From Orychophragmus violaceus (lineage: Eukaryota > Streptophyta > Magnoliopsida > Brassicales > Brassicaceae): 64,000 bases of DNA. Under the pieces are notes generated by a model. The model was not told where the DNA came from. It saw nothing but the letters and a program-made list of their open reading frames with translations, and did not search any database. Both the position numbers and the translations under genes were made by a program. This document shows, one piece after another, positions 31,991 to 42,280 of the stretch; position 1 is the stretch's first letter, and the number at the start of each line of letters is the position of its first letter. The DNA lies in NCBI GenBank assembly GCA_030180135.1, contig CM058236.1, forward strand, positions 54,773,728 through 54,837,727, given 5' to 3'.

Positions 31991-33587
31991 TCTTGTGTTT
32001 TTCAGGTTTGGCATAGCTTAGCGGACGTGTAGGACTCTCGGAGTAGATTCAGGTTGCCTTGGCTACAGTTTGTTTTCGAATCATTTGGTTTTCTTCGATT
32101 TTGGATTTTTAGGGTATACCCATTAAAATGTTTTTTAAAAACCTGTGGAATTAGTAAAGGATTTAAAGGATTTAAAAATACTTAATAACGGAATTATTTC
32201 ATGATTCACGGTTAGTCCAAACCCAACACAACTCGTAGAAGCGGTACGGATTGAAAAGCCTTGTAACGTGGAAATGAGGTAAACGAAGTCAAGGATGGTT
32301 TGCTTCGAGCCATTGACTCAAACCGGACTGTCTCTGGCATCGTATTAGGACGAACTCTTCTCGTTTAGCCAGCTTGTACTTGATCGGTTATGTTCTTGTT
32401 TGATTGTTGACCGGTCATCCGTACAAGAAGCTTCTTACGCTCTCTTCACCTTCTTCCGATCAGCTTTTAACAACCTCTCTACAACTCAATCGGATAAAGT
32501 TCTACAACGGCTATAATGATTTTATATGACTAGCCAATTAGATTAAGAAAGCATACGTGTGTGACACGAGAAAGATGATCGGTTTAATCCTAAACCACCT
32601 AAACCAGACTACTTGAATCAGAGTTCACTTAAGCTTAAATCCGAGAGAACCCTCTAAACACTAAAGAGTCTCTCTCTTGGGGCATATCTGATCTTAGTCT
32701 ACACTTCTTCAAATTGTGGTTGATCCTTAGTGTTTTGGGTTTTCTGATTTGCTAGGAGTAATGAATGTATTGGACTAACGAGCTTTACTCTATTTTTTGG
32801 GATATATAACAGAGGTATTTGCTCTGTTTCCAAAGGTTGATAAAATACTATATGAAAATCCAGCCAGAGAAAAAGGTATCAACTATCAACAATGAACTTA
32901 CTCTTCTATATGGAAACACTATTATTAGCAATTAAAAAGACATACTTTTCTAATGGTCTTTGAATTGTGCGAGTGTGAAAGAGTTGGCCAGTGACGTCAA
33001 AAGAATGGTCATGATCAAAATTCAAAGGTTAATGGCTAGGATGGTCAAACCATACCAAGCACAGATTTTTAATTTCGGGATTTGCTTATATCTTACCTGC
33101 CTTATTTCTATTATTCACCACTCTCGAATTTGTTTTTGATCTTACCAATCAAAATGCTTTCGACTTGTCTTTATCTCAATAGGTAGATAACAAAGTCTAA
33201 AAATTGACAGGTTAAAATAACGTTATTTTTTTTCTTGGCGTAACCAATTTCATTATTTAATTCATTATTTTACCACCTCAACGTTTTAAATACTTGTTTA
33301 TTTAACATTTTGGACACGTATTAAGAATTGAATCTAGCTATCAGCCTTCATTCATAAACTTTGCACGACTAGCTAGCAATCATCTTGTTTCTGCCTACTT
33401 TGACTCAATTTTGTTGCAGTTTTTTACCAACAAAAAAATTGTTGCATTTTTTATTTGTCAAAATTTGATGATGGTTTTATTTTTTATAAATAATATAAGG
33501 TTTTTGATGTACGCAATATTTTGTTGATTTTTAATAGTATTTTTTTATTAAAGAAACTATTGAATTTTTAATAAAGAAAAATGTAAG

Positions 33588-33588
<1 letters not shown>

Positions 33589-33620
<32 letters not shown>
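33589..33620. repeat. (TA)n microsatellite
   Basis: Alternating A/T run read directly. Confidence 0.93.
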
Positions 33621-33623
<3 letters not shown>

Positions 33624-33663
33624 GCCAGATGCAGAAAATATTATGGTGATGAATGGTATACCA

Positions 33664-33771
33664 CTTATTCACGTTTTCACATTTTGAAAACGTGATTCCG
33701 CTATTTTTAACCATTCGTAACATTCATCATTTATTCACGTTTTCACGTTTTGAAAACGTAATTCCGCTATG
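33664..33771. repeat. Duplicated hairpin ACGTTTTCACNTTTTGAAAACGT
   Basis: TTATTCACGTTTTCAC(A/G) then TTTTGAAAACGT(G/A) and ATTCCGCTAT occurs twice (about 33664-33706 and 33732-33771). Each copy holds an inverted repeat ACGTTTTCA / TGAAAACGT. Possibly ends of a MITE; no outer boundary found. Confidence 0.7.
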
Positions 33772-34746
33772 TACAACTAGCGTGTTAAAAATATAACTAT
33801 AAAAAACGTGATTAATCTACTATAACTAGCTTTTTAGCGTTTTCAAATTTTTCTACAGAAACTTGATTCATTTCAGTTCGTCCCCCTAACAATTATTCAG
33901 TTATTCTGCTATTGTGATATTCATCTAAATACCATTCAAGCTCTATATTTGTTTATATTTTTTTTACAATCTGTAGTTTGACAAATTTTTAAAATTTACT
34001 ATCTTTAATAGGCTAATATAGTCACTTAAATAAATATGGTATAGTATAAAATTTGATGTTTCCAATCTTATAACTGTTCGCCGTATGTGTCAATAAGTTG
34101 ATACAATATTGACACATATATTTTCAGATAGAAAAGAAAAACTAAATACAGTTAAAAAGAAATTTCTTTCAAATAATTAGAATATGAGGGGTTTCAAACA
34201 AAAATATAATATTTAGAATATTATAATCAATTCATCAAAAAAAAATTAAAAGTAAACATTTAAAATACTAAATAATTAAAAAAATTCAAATGAAAGAATT
34301 ATAAATATTTGGAATATAATAAAACTTAATTGATAAAACAAATAATAGAAATATGAAAATCAAAATAAATAAAGAACCATTAAGCTTTTGGTGATTTTAT
34401 GTGTATGTTCTTATTTGTTTTTGTTTATTAGTGATTTGTTTTTCTTATTTTATACACCCATGTACTAATAATTATAATAACCTTATAACACAAACATTAG
34501 TAGTCTTAAAACTGTCCACATTTAATCGCAATGTAAAAGTGACATTAATTGAAATAAATCCAGCAATATTTGTATAAATGTGCCAATATAATTACATATA
34601 ACTTAATGTCAGGGGTATATAATTAATACTAGATTTGGTCCTAGGTTACACATATATTTAAATTCAATTATAAAATCACATATATTTGAAAAAACACATA
34701 TATTTATATTCAATTATAAAATCGGTTTGTTAATTTGGTCTGGTTT

Positions 34747-34761
34747 GATGGTTACTATTAC
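34747..34761. repeat. 15-bp target duplication, left copy (Sadhu-like 2)
   Basis: GATGGTTACTATTAC, identical to 36129-36143. Confidence 0.95.
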
Positions 34762-36128
34762 AAAATAGGCTAAAAAACCCTTGTTCCCTTTTTTCTCTGG
34801 CCCTGGAAAAAGAGGTAGCCGTCCTCGTCTCAGATCTGGTTCAGCCTTCCTCTCCGGCGGTCGACGGTCCGTGATGTCGTCGCCGGAGAGGCTCCTCGTC
34901 TTTTAGCTTCTGTTTTGCTTGTAGTTTCGCCGGATCCTCTTCTCTCTCGTCGGAAATCGGCGCTTCAAGCTTCCATATCCGCCATTAATGGCGCTGTGAA
35001 GATCTCCGGTGGCTGTAATGGTATCACGCTCCTTCGGCGGTGTGATTCCTTTCTCTGTCGGCCTCGGTGGCTCTGGTTCTGCAAGTAGTGGAGGTCGACG
35101 CTGCTATCTGTGTCCGTCCGGTGTAGAGCTCACGTCGCCGGTCCTGTGGCACGTGCTTGGTCGGAGTGGTGGCGCTTCAACTGGTTTTCTCTTCTTAGTG
35201 GAGGTCAGATGGCGCGTGGGCTCCTTCGTCTCTATGTCAGGCTGCTCAGATTTGCTTCGGTGGGTTAGTGGTGTGGTTTGGGTGTTTAGCTTTGGTTTGT
35301 TTTTGGGTTGGCCTGTGTTTAGGATTGTTGATGGTAGACGGTTCTGTATAATGACTCACTAGTGATTGCTTTAGTCAGATCTTATGGGTATAGGTCTTCT
35401 TGCTAGCATTAGTGGTTAGCTCGGTGATCATTCTGCCTCTGGTTGGTTGTTGTGCGTTCGTTTTTTCTTGCATCGGGTGGTGTTGTTGCTTAGCGTGGAG
35501 AGTGTACTTTTCCTTCTTGTTGGATGCGACGGTTTAGTTCCTGCGGTTCTCTATCATATCTTCTGCCTTTGGTCTTCTACTTCTGGCAAGGGTTCTCCGG
35601 CCTATATTTAAGGAATTGGAGCTTCGGCTCTTTTCGCATCTAGTTATTTGGTGGCGAATGGTAAACAGTTGGTCCTTCGTCTTCCCTGGCTTGATCTGCA
35701 TTCGGTTTGCTCGTGGCTTCTTTTGGTGGAGCAATATAATGAGCGTAGGTGAATATGCCTCAATAATTTGCGGCTTCAGATGTTTCGCTTTCTTTCTCTC
35801 TTGGTATTTGGTGCTCACTGCTTCTTCGATGTCTTGTCTGCTTTTGCTCGATCTGAAGTTTGCTTCCTTGTGGTGTTGTTAGCAGTGTCTGTCTAGCGGC
35901 CGTTTCGTTCTAAGGCTGTAGTTGCAATTTGTGTATGCTTTGTCTCCGGGGATTTTTTTATAATCCGTCGGCTTTTGGCTCCGGTATCGGGTTATGATAG
36001 CCGGCTTTAGATGTGTACGATTGTATTTCAAAAATGTATTCTACCGTCGTTATGTGTACGATTGTATTTCAAAAATGTATTCTACCGTCGTTAATGAAAT
36101 GAAAATCTTTCCAGTGAAAAAAAAGAAA
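34762..36128 (+). mobile_element. Sadhu-like non-autonomous retroposon 2
   Basis: About 1.37 kb with a perfect 15-bp target duplication and an A-rich tail (GTGAAAAAAAAGAAA) at 36114-36128, so it was placed by target-primed reverse transcription. The 5' third is GC-rich (CTCCGGCGG, GTCGCCGGAGAGG) and the rest falls towards AT-rich. No RT or other known domain; the frame at 35009-35362 is Ser/Gly-rich without homology I recognise. The 3' end (GTTAATGAAATGAAAATCTT then A-run) resembles that of 11861-13039. Assignment to Sadhu is by architecture. Confidence 0.7.
36010..36091 (+). repeat. Two tandem 41-bp units near retroposon 3' end
   Basis: ATGTGTACGATTGTATTTCA followed by AAAATGTATTCTACCGTCGTT occurs twice in a row, exact, just before the 3' end of Sadhu-like 2. 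Confidence 0.92.
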
Positions 36129-36143
36129 GATGGTTACTATTAC
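36129..36143. repeat. 15-bp target duplication, right copy (Sadhu-like 2)
   Basis: GATGGTTACTATTAC, identical to 34747-34761. Confidence 0.95.
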
Positions 36144-36740
36144 TATCAGTCTGAAAGTCTAGCATCTTCATGTTCATAGAATGTGAACACACTATACATC
36201 AAATCTTAACCTCCTTTTCCTAGATACGCTTGTTGGATTATCTCATCAGATGAAACTATTAATAAATATTTAATTTAAACAAAATTTATAAGCTTTATTT
36301 AAAGAATATATTTTCTTTTACAGAATTTTGGTGGATCAATGTGCCAAAATCAATTTTAACCTAATATGTTATTTATTTTTGTGGTAAAACCTAATATGTT
36401 ATTTATAACATAATTTGCTGGTTTGGATAGGATGATACGGAATAAAGTTGCTTACAGTTTTTTATTTTATTAGTAAAAAAATATAGTTTAAAGTTATGTA
36501 TATAACAGGTAGCCTTTTTCATGAATTATTTTTACACAACAAATACAAATAATAGTAAAAAAAGCCTAAATAATAAAAATTACATTAATGTACTGATGCA
36601 AACTGTTACGTATATTTATTCTGATGACTACACGTGTGGCTTTAGTGAAACACAACGTGTATCTTCGTCCATGCATCATAACTTCATAAGTGGACTTTGG
36701 TCTGCTTCACCCTCCCTGGAATGATTTAATTTTTTTAATG
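36144..36740. other. AT-rich spacer
   Basis: No gene or element ends seen; a short direct repeat AAACCTAATATGTTATTTAT occurs near 36355-36410. Confidence 0.55.
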
Positions 36741-36750
36741 CTGTTTTCGC
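36741..36750. repeat. 10-bp target duplication, left copy (Pack-MULE)
   Basis: CTGTTTTCGC, identical to 38274-38283. Confidence 0.92.
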
Positions 36751-37130
36751 GGGCGCTCGGGGTGTAGCCCCACCGATACTATGGATTAAGTCTGTAACTA
36801 CACGGTTTTTGAATCACATTGTGTAACCACACAAAATCATTTTCTCGAGTTATAACCACAAAAAATTGACTTTTTGTTGACTTTTAACGATTCCGTTAAT
36901 CAGACGTTAAATTTAATTATAAACCGTTATTTACATTGTTAAACCGAAATTGAGATTAAAACCAGGACAAAGAAATTACTAAACCAGATTTAATACCTAG
37001 AACCAAATTAAAATTAAATTAACCCAGATCCAAATTCTCAATCCGACAATAACCGTAATAAAACCCTAAACCATAATAAATCAACCTAAACCAAGACTAA
37101 ATCCCTAAAAAAAATCCCCATTCTTTTTTT
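36751..37130 (+). repeat. Left terminal inverted repeat of Pack-MULE
   Basis: Pairs with 37893-38273. Contains CACGGTTTTTGAATCACATT, GTTGACTTTTAACG and CCCTAAACCATAATAAATC, each found inverted in the other arm. The inner limit is approximate. Confidence 0.9.
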
Positions 37131-37305
37131 CTTTCCTGTTCGTCGTGTTCAACACGATCTGAGAACATTTTGATTAGTCTTTCAGTTAAATTCGTCTCGC
37201 CGATTTTGGGATTTTTACCAGATACTCTCTCTGTTTCTCTCTGCATTCGTGATAAAGGAATTGTTGTGATTGAATCTGACCAGACTCTCTACAGTGATAG
37301 AGAAG

Positions 37306-37938
37306 ATGGTTGAAGATCGGACATATCTATTATCGACGGTTTTCTCAACTTCTGGTCTCTCAGAATCCAACTGGCCTTACATGTATCCAGCAGAAGAAGA
37401 TTCCTCTGAATCTAAGCTCAGAAATGGCAAAAGATCTTTAGATGATGATAAGCTCAAAGACCATCTCCGACAAAGGAAATCTATCAAATTGATGAGAATT
37501 TTAATTCATGAAAACGTTCCCAACAAAGAACAATCCGATTCCAACAATGTTGATGGTGATTCACTTATCAACGACATCATTGGCAGAGACAACTCAATAA
37601 CCTGCCTAATCCGTTGCTCAAGGTCTGATTACAACTCAATCGCTTCCTTAAACCAGAGTTTCCGATCCCTGGTTAAGTCCGGAGACATTTACAAACTCAG
37701 AAGACAGAACCGAATCATTGAATACTGGGTTTACTTCTCTTGCCAGCTCTTGGAATGGGTTGCTTTCAATCCTGTCCAAAGAAGATGGATGAATTTACCA
37801 ACAATGCCTTCAGGTGTTCATGTGTGCAGACAAAGAATCACTCGCTGTCGGCACAGAGTTGCTTGTTCTAGGCAAAGACAAAGAATCACGAACAGGAAAG
37901 AATGGGGCTTTTTTTTTAGGGATTTAGTCTTGGTTTAG
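37306..37938 (+). pseudogene. Captured fragment of a SKIP11-like F-box/kelch gene
   Basis: An open frame of 210 codons from the ATG at 37306. The N-terminus and middle closely resemble plant F-box/kelch-repeat proteins of the SKIP11 group: SESNWPYMYP near residue 20, then the F-box region IGRDNSITCLIRCSRSDY, SIASLNQSFRSLVKSGDIYK and YWVYFSCQLLEWVAFNP. At about 37812 the frame slips: codons matching the parental frame (FMCADKESLAVGTELLVLGK) continue in the +1 frame, while the open frame reads unrelated residues into the right inverted repeat. The kelch repeats are missing. SKIP11-like proteins are SCF ubiquitin-ligase adaptors; this copy would at most give a truncated F-box peptide. Confidence 0.85.
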
Positions 37939-38273
37939 GTTGATTTATTATGGTTTATGGATTTATTACGGTTATTGTCGGGTTGGGAATTTGGGTCTGA
38001 GTTAATTTAATTTTAATTTGGTTCTAGGTATTAAATCTGGTTTAGTAATTTCTTTGTTCTGGTTTTAATCTCAATTTCGGTTTAACAATGTAAATAACGG
38101 TTTATAATTAAATTTAACGTCTGTTTAACGAAACCGTTAAAAGTCAACAAAAAGTCAACTTTTTGTGGTTATAACTCGAGAAAATGATTTTGTGTGGTTA
38201 CACAATGTGATTCAAAAACCGTGTAGTTACAGACTTAATCCATAGTATCGGTGGGGCTACACCCCGAGCGCCC
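37893..38273 (-). repeat. Right terminal inverted repeat of Pack-MULE
   Basis: Inverse of 36751-37130; ends CACCCCGAGCGCCC. Confidence 0.9.
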
Positions 38274-38283
38274 CTGTTTTCGC
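38274..38283. repeat. 10-bp target duplication, right copy (Pack-MULE)
   Basis: CTGTTTTCGC, identical to 36741-36750. Confidence 0.92.
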
Positions 38284-38539
38284 TAAAATAAAGTTATTAC
38301 TTTAAAAAAAAAACTTTTAACATGTTTTAACAAGTTTTTATTTATTAATAAATAATATTATAATATATCAATATATTCATATATTGTGGATCCTAAGCCT
38401 TTTGTTATTTTCTATTTTTGTTGTTTTTTTAAAAAAGTTTTTCATATTAATTTTTTTTTTTAAATATAAAAAATCAGACAGTAAAATAAAATAAAACACA
38501 AACTGGTCCAAAACCCAAATGGTTCGGTAAGGTTATATC

Positions 38540-38706
38540 ATGAATGATAAGCCGGATTCAAAGATGATGTAGGAAGTTTGTTGCTGCCAATGAAGAAGGA
38601 AGAAGCTGGACACGAGAACAGGAGAATCGAAATCAAAGAAGAAGTCGTCACCGCCGAGGGAAAAGTTTTGACACCTGCCAAAACAACGACACCTATTTGT
38701 ACCACC
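38540..38706 (-). mobile_element. Retroposon-like sequence 3, 3' part (split by Tat element)
   Basis: On the minus strand this continues the sequence at 50140-49503 once the Tat-like element is removed: CTCTCAGGTGG joins TACAAATAGGTGTCG through the shared CCACC duplication. It is GC-richer than its surroundings, with CT-rich and GTGG-rich composition like the Sadhu-like copies. Family assignment and outer ends are uncertain. Confidence 0.4.
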
Positions 38707-38710
38707 AATA

Positions 38711-39245
38711 TGCATCCACATTTAGGCCTATAAAGTCCAATAGTCTTATCTTATAAACATGTTGGTATTAGAGATTATTTCGGTCCAAACCGAATCTCAT
38801 CATATCCCTGCTTTATCAACTAAAAACGAGTGTGTATTAAGGAAGGACGTGTGCGATATTTAATCCAACCATCGAGCTGATTTAGTCAAACGGATCACTC
38901 CGAGACCAGCTCAATAGTTCGGAGATCACATAAGTCGTTATAAAAAGAGCATTATGAGATATACGGATGGAGTGCTCGTCATCAAGGCTATAAAAAGAGT
39001 TCAATGGATTTAATTCGAGGACCTTATTTTTTCATTATTTTTACACACAAAAACAGCTGGAGATATCATTCTAAACTCACTCAAGATCTCATTTGTAATC
39101 ATTCTTTCATCAATAAAAGATAATTACAAAATCCATTTTTTGTTTTAGACAGTTCTTTGAAGAATCGTGTGATCTTTGAGGTGCTAACCCTACAAAACTC
39201 CCCATCTCATATTACAAATCTCTAGTTTGGATTTTCGAATCCACA
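38711..39245 (+). repeat. 5' LTR of Tat-like element
   Basis: Aligns with 48988-49502, e.g. CGAGCTGATTTAGTCAAACG followed by GATCACTCCGAGA, and the end GGATTTTCGAATCCACA. TATAAAAAG at 38989-38997 is a good TATA box (decayed in the 3' copy), and CAATAAAAG near 39111 could be a poly(A) signal. The left boundary is approximate: a TG start four bases after the CCACC duplication is the best choice. Confidence 0.75.
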
Positions 39246-39248
39246 GTT

Positions 39249-39266
39249 TGGTGTCGTCTGTGGGGA
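39249..39266 (+). other. PBS-like site of Tat element
   Basis: TGGTGTCGTCTGTGGGGA, close to the TGGCGCCGTCTGTGGG site usual for Tat-lineage elements, three bases after the LTR. Confidence 0.7.
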
Positions 39267-39314
39267 CGATCATAGTATCCTCTAGAGATCCGATAAAAGA
39301 TCTCGATAAACAAA

Positions 39315-40935
39315 ATGGAAGTTGAACAAACAGAACTCACAAAATCTGGCTCGAAGCAACCAATAGATCCCGAGCAGTTTACAACACTTGTGGACGCTCC
39401 CACGGAAACGTAATTGATAGGCTCTGGAAACGTGACTCCGCCCTCAGGCGCTATCGCAGATCCAAGGCTACCGCGATCTAAAACCATGGTTAGAGACAAC
39501 CTCTCCAATAGGAGTACCTCCACTAGAGATCGCACAAATCCTCAGGTTTGGATAAGGCCCGACGAGAACCCAACTGGTCAAGCCCAAACCTTGAAAAGAA
39601 CCGACCTAAGGCCTGTCATTCCAAGAGTCACAGTACCTACAAGGTCTAGTCTTAAACGATCTGGCTGAGATCCATAGCATGCTTTCAACGTTAGTCAACA
39701 AGGCTCAAAGCCATGAATCGAAAACTCGATCTCTAATAACTCCGCTGGACCGACAAGAACGAGATCTTGCGAACAGACTCGCTGAGATCTCCCAATCCCA
39801 AGTTCCTAACGGGATGAGACTCCTCACCAATGGAGGAAGTCCACCTCCGCGTACACGTCTGAAATTCTCTGAGATCTAAACCAGTCTTGACGCCTCAAGA
39901 CAGTTCACTACCTCATTGTGAATTAGAGGGTATCTGACACTTAGCTCCTTTGTGAGCTCGCCATCATTAACTACGAACTTGAAGAACTAAAACGGAATGG
40001 GAACAACTGACCATTCAACGCGCCTGACCTCTCCACCTCTTTTACCTCTGGGATTCGAACCATCCAGATCCATGTGGCCTAGAGTGTGTAACATCCTTTC
40101 CACGTCAAGACAACCTCCAGAGCTCCGCAACGGGAACAATTCTGGAAGACAAATCGACTTTAGAACTCCCAAATACTCTTGAATCGATAATGCTCACATC
40201 CAAGATGCATCTAAAATCGGATTTCCAGAATACTCTGGAAAAGTTGATCCTCAAGCTCATATCATAGCATTTAGACAAGTTATAGCTCGTGTGCGTCTGA
40301 AAAATTACGAGAAAGAAGCAGGCCATTGTCGTTTCTTTGCCGAAAATTTTGGTGGACCCGCCTTAGAATGGTTCGCAACTCTGGAAGGAAATTCCATGAA
40401 CAAATTTAACCAACTCCCCTCGGCTTTTCTCAAACACTACTCTGTGTACATACATGAACAAGCCTAAAACACCGATCTTTGAGAAATCTCTCAAGGTCGA
40501 GACAAATCCCTTATAAGCTTCATAGATATGTTCAAATAGGTCAAAGCCAAGATCACGAACCCGAACGAGGTTGTAACCCTGAGAGTACTCGGGCATGGAC
40601 TCTGGTACACTTCCAGATTCCGCTAGGAGCTCGCAGTTAGATCAGTAGTCTCTCTTGATGATTCGCTCCATCGAGTGTCAGCCTTTTCACTTCATGAAGA
40701 AGAGATTAAGAATATTTCGGTTAGTCTCAGAAAATAAACAACACCCGCGAACAACTCAAACATGAATTCGAGAGCCGATTCAAAGGATAAACGTCAAGGT
40801 CAACATTCGCTATCGAAGATTCGGCCAAAACCAAAAACAACCCTTTAATAAGAATAAGTTCTGCAAATATTATAACAAAAATGGACATTCCTCAGAGGAA
40901 TGCCGAAGGAAAGCTCGTCTCTCAGCTAAAAAAAA
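39315..40935 (+). pseudogene. Tat-type gag
   Basis: Starts at about the ATG at 39315. The gag core reads in several frames: EYSGKVDPQAHIIAFRQVIA (about 40220-40285), CRFFAENFGGPALEWFATLE, FNQLPSAFLKHYSVY, SLISFIDMFK, then the zinc knuckle FCKYYNKNGHSSEECRRK at about 40858-40911, in which the second cysteine is tyrosine. Stops at about 39410, 39665, 39878 and several after 40460. Not translatable as one protein. Confidence 0.75.
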
Positions 40936-41079
40936 CTAAGACCGAAATTTCATGGTAGTAGAATCGTGAAGAGGACGAGCTCTCACCCTAGCCCGAAACA
41001 AGTAAGGCGACCTCCAGTAAGAGGAGTAGGAATACCGAGGAGGAGACCCTCGATTCTCACCACAGGCCCACAAAAGGGA

Positions 41080-41530
41080 AAAAGGTGTATCGAGCTCATC
41101 TTTTATAACCTCACTCTTTGTGGGGGGTAACACTAAAATATGTGGCCTCCCCCCCCCCTTCTGCACCTTTAAAATGCACGAGAACGAGCTCTAGCTCAGC
41201 TCGCACTTCCGGGGGGGGGGAGGAAGGGCTATTCCCACTTTTAAATAGCATTACTCCATAGAGAACCGCATTTAAACGCATTGAACTCATTCGCCTAAAC
41301 GTAGAGCTACCATGCTTGTTGGCTAAAAATTTGGTCTCCTGCCCAACCACTACCTTGGTTAATACAAATTCGAGCTCCAACTCTCTTTGCATTTCCCGGA
41401 GGAGAAAAGCATTGCATCATCCCCCACACTTGGCTAGTGCAGAGTCAAACTCCAACTTTACCTACAGCTCACCTCGCACTTCCGGAGTGGGTGGGGGGGG
41501 GGGGGGAGCTATGCCCACCTCCAAAAAGTG
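41080..41530 (+). other. Non-coding insert-like stretch with C/G homopolymers between gag and protease
   Basis: Does not read as gag or protease in any frame. It contains a C10 run near 41150, G9-10 near 41212-41222 and G13-14 near 41492-41505. A segment GCTCGCACTTCCGG, G-run, AGCTAT(T/G)CCCAC occurs twice, about 290 bp apart. The origin is not clear. Confidence 0.5.
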
Positions 41531-41679
41531 TCGTCATTTGTGGAAATTCCAAGTTCTGCCACGAATCGGTAAATTCAATGAAAACATTCTAAAGAAAAGT
41601 TTTCAAAGACTCTGTAACTGAAAGAAAATTAGAAGGACCTAACCACAAAATCTTGTTCTGAGAAAGCGACACACTAAGC

Positions 41680-42280
41680 CTAGACAAACCGTAAGATGAC
41701 CCTCTCGTAATCGAGCTCGACGTTTCTAGATTCAAGCTATCTAGAGTAATGATCGATACTAGTAGCTCGGTAGATGTGTTGCTTTACAATCCTTTTAGAA
41801 CAATGGGTTTAAAAGACTCTGACCTAAAAGACAAGAAAGCAGCTCTTACAGGCTTCGCCGGTGAAAAAGTGTATTTATTAGGCACAATATGTATACCAGT
41901 CAACGCTCCAGAATACTAAAACAAATAGACTTCACGGTAGTAAATATGCCAGCTCCCTATAATGCAGTTATGGGCAGGCCATAGATCTCGCAAAGAGCTC
42001 GTTGAACATGTCTGCATCGATGATACCAACTGTGAGAGGTGTATTGTTATCAAAGCGGACCTAACAAACCCAATCAAGGATGAACTTATAACCTTCCTTA
42101 AAGGCAACGTGGACACTGTTACGTGGTCCACAACAAATATGAAAGGAATCATTTTGGAGAAGACCTCTCACGACCTAACCGTTGATCCTACTTACAAGCC
42201 CATCAAGCAAAAACAGCGTAAGCTCAGCCCCGATCGAGCTAAAGCATTTAAGATGAGGCCGGCCGACTACTCAGAGTAGG
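41680..42280 (+). pseudogene. Tat-type aspartic protease and linker
   Basis: VMIDTSSSVDVLLYNPFRTM (from about 41738) holds the Asp-Thr-Ser active-site triad in retropepsin context, followed by LTGFAGEKVYLLGTICIPV. The linker MPAPYNAVMG (frame change, about 41948) leads to a region ending KPIKQKQRKLSPDRAKAF that precedes RT in this lineage. Stops near 41920-41945. Confidence 0.75.

Larger units (their letters stand above)
28940..32232 (+). repeat. Long LTR-like sequence (possible chromovirus-type solo LTR)
   Basis: 3.3 kb without protein-coding domains, containing CT-rich leader-like sequence (29575-29740), GC-rich Ser/Pro frames of low quality (29860-30400), a run of degenerate ~47-bp repeats (31125-31330) and an ~80-bp duplication (31876-31990). 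Phrases such as GAGTTACGGGAATTGACGG resemble LTRs of Tekay-type gypsy elements as I remember them. No convincing terminal repeats or target duplication were found, so both ends and the call are tentative. Frames at 29906-30483 are not supported as genes. Confidence 0.35.
32233..34746. other. Long AT-rich non-coding stretch
   Basis: No gene, RNA gene or complete element recognised. It includes (TA)n at about 33589-33620 and a duplicated hairpin at 33664-33771 (listed separately). Confidence 0.55.
36751..38273. mobile_element. Pack-MULE with long terminal inverted repeats
   Basis: 1523 bp. Ends GGGCGCTCGGGGTGTAGCCC / inverse, with terminal inverted repeats of about 370-380 bp that are nearly identical (36751 to about 37130 against 38273 to about 37893) and a perfect 10-bp target duplication. 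No transposase; between the arms lies a piece of a host F-box/kelch gene. This is the definition of a Pack-MULE. High arm identity suggests recent activity. Confidence 0.92.

Noticed and set aside
35009..35362. 117-codon Ser/Gly-rich ORF as a gene
   Set aside because: It lies inside the GC-rich start of a retroposon with target duplication; no domain recognised.
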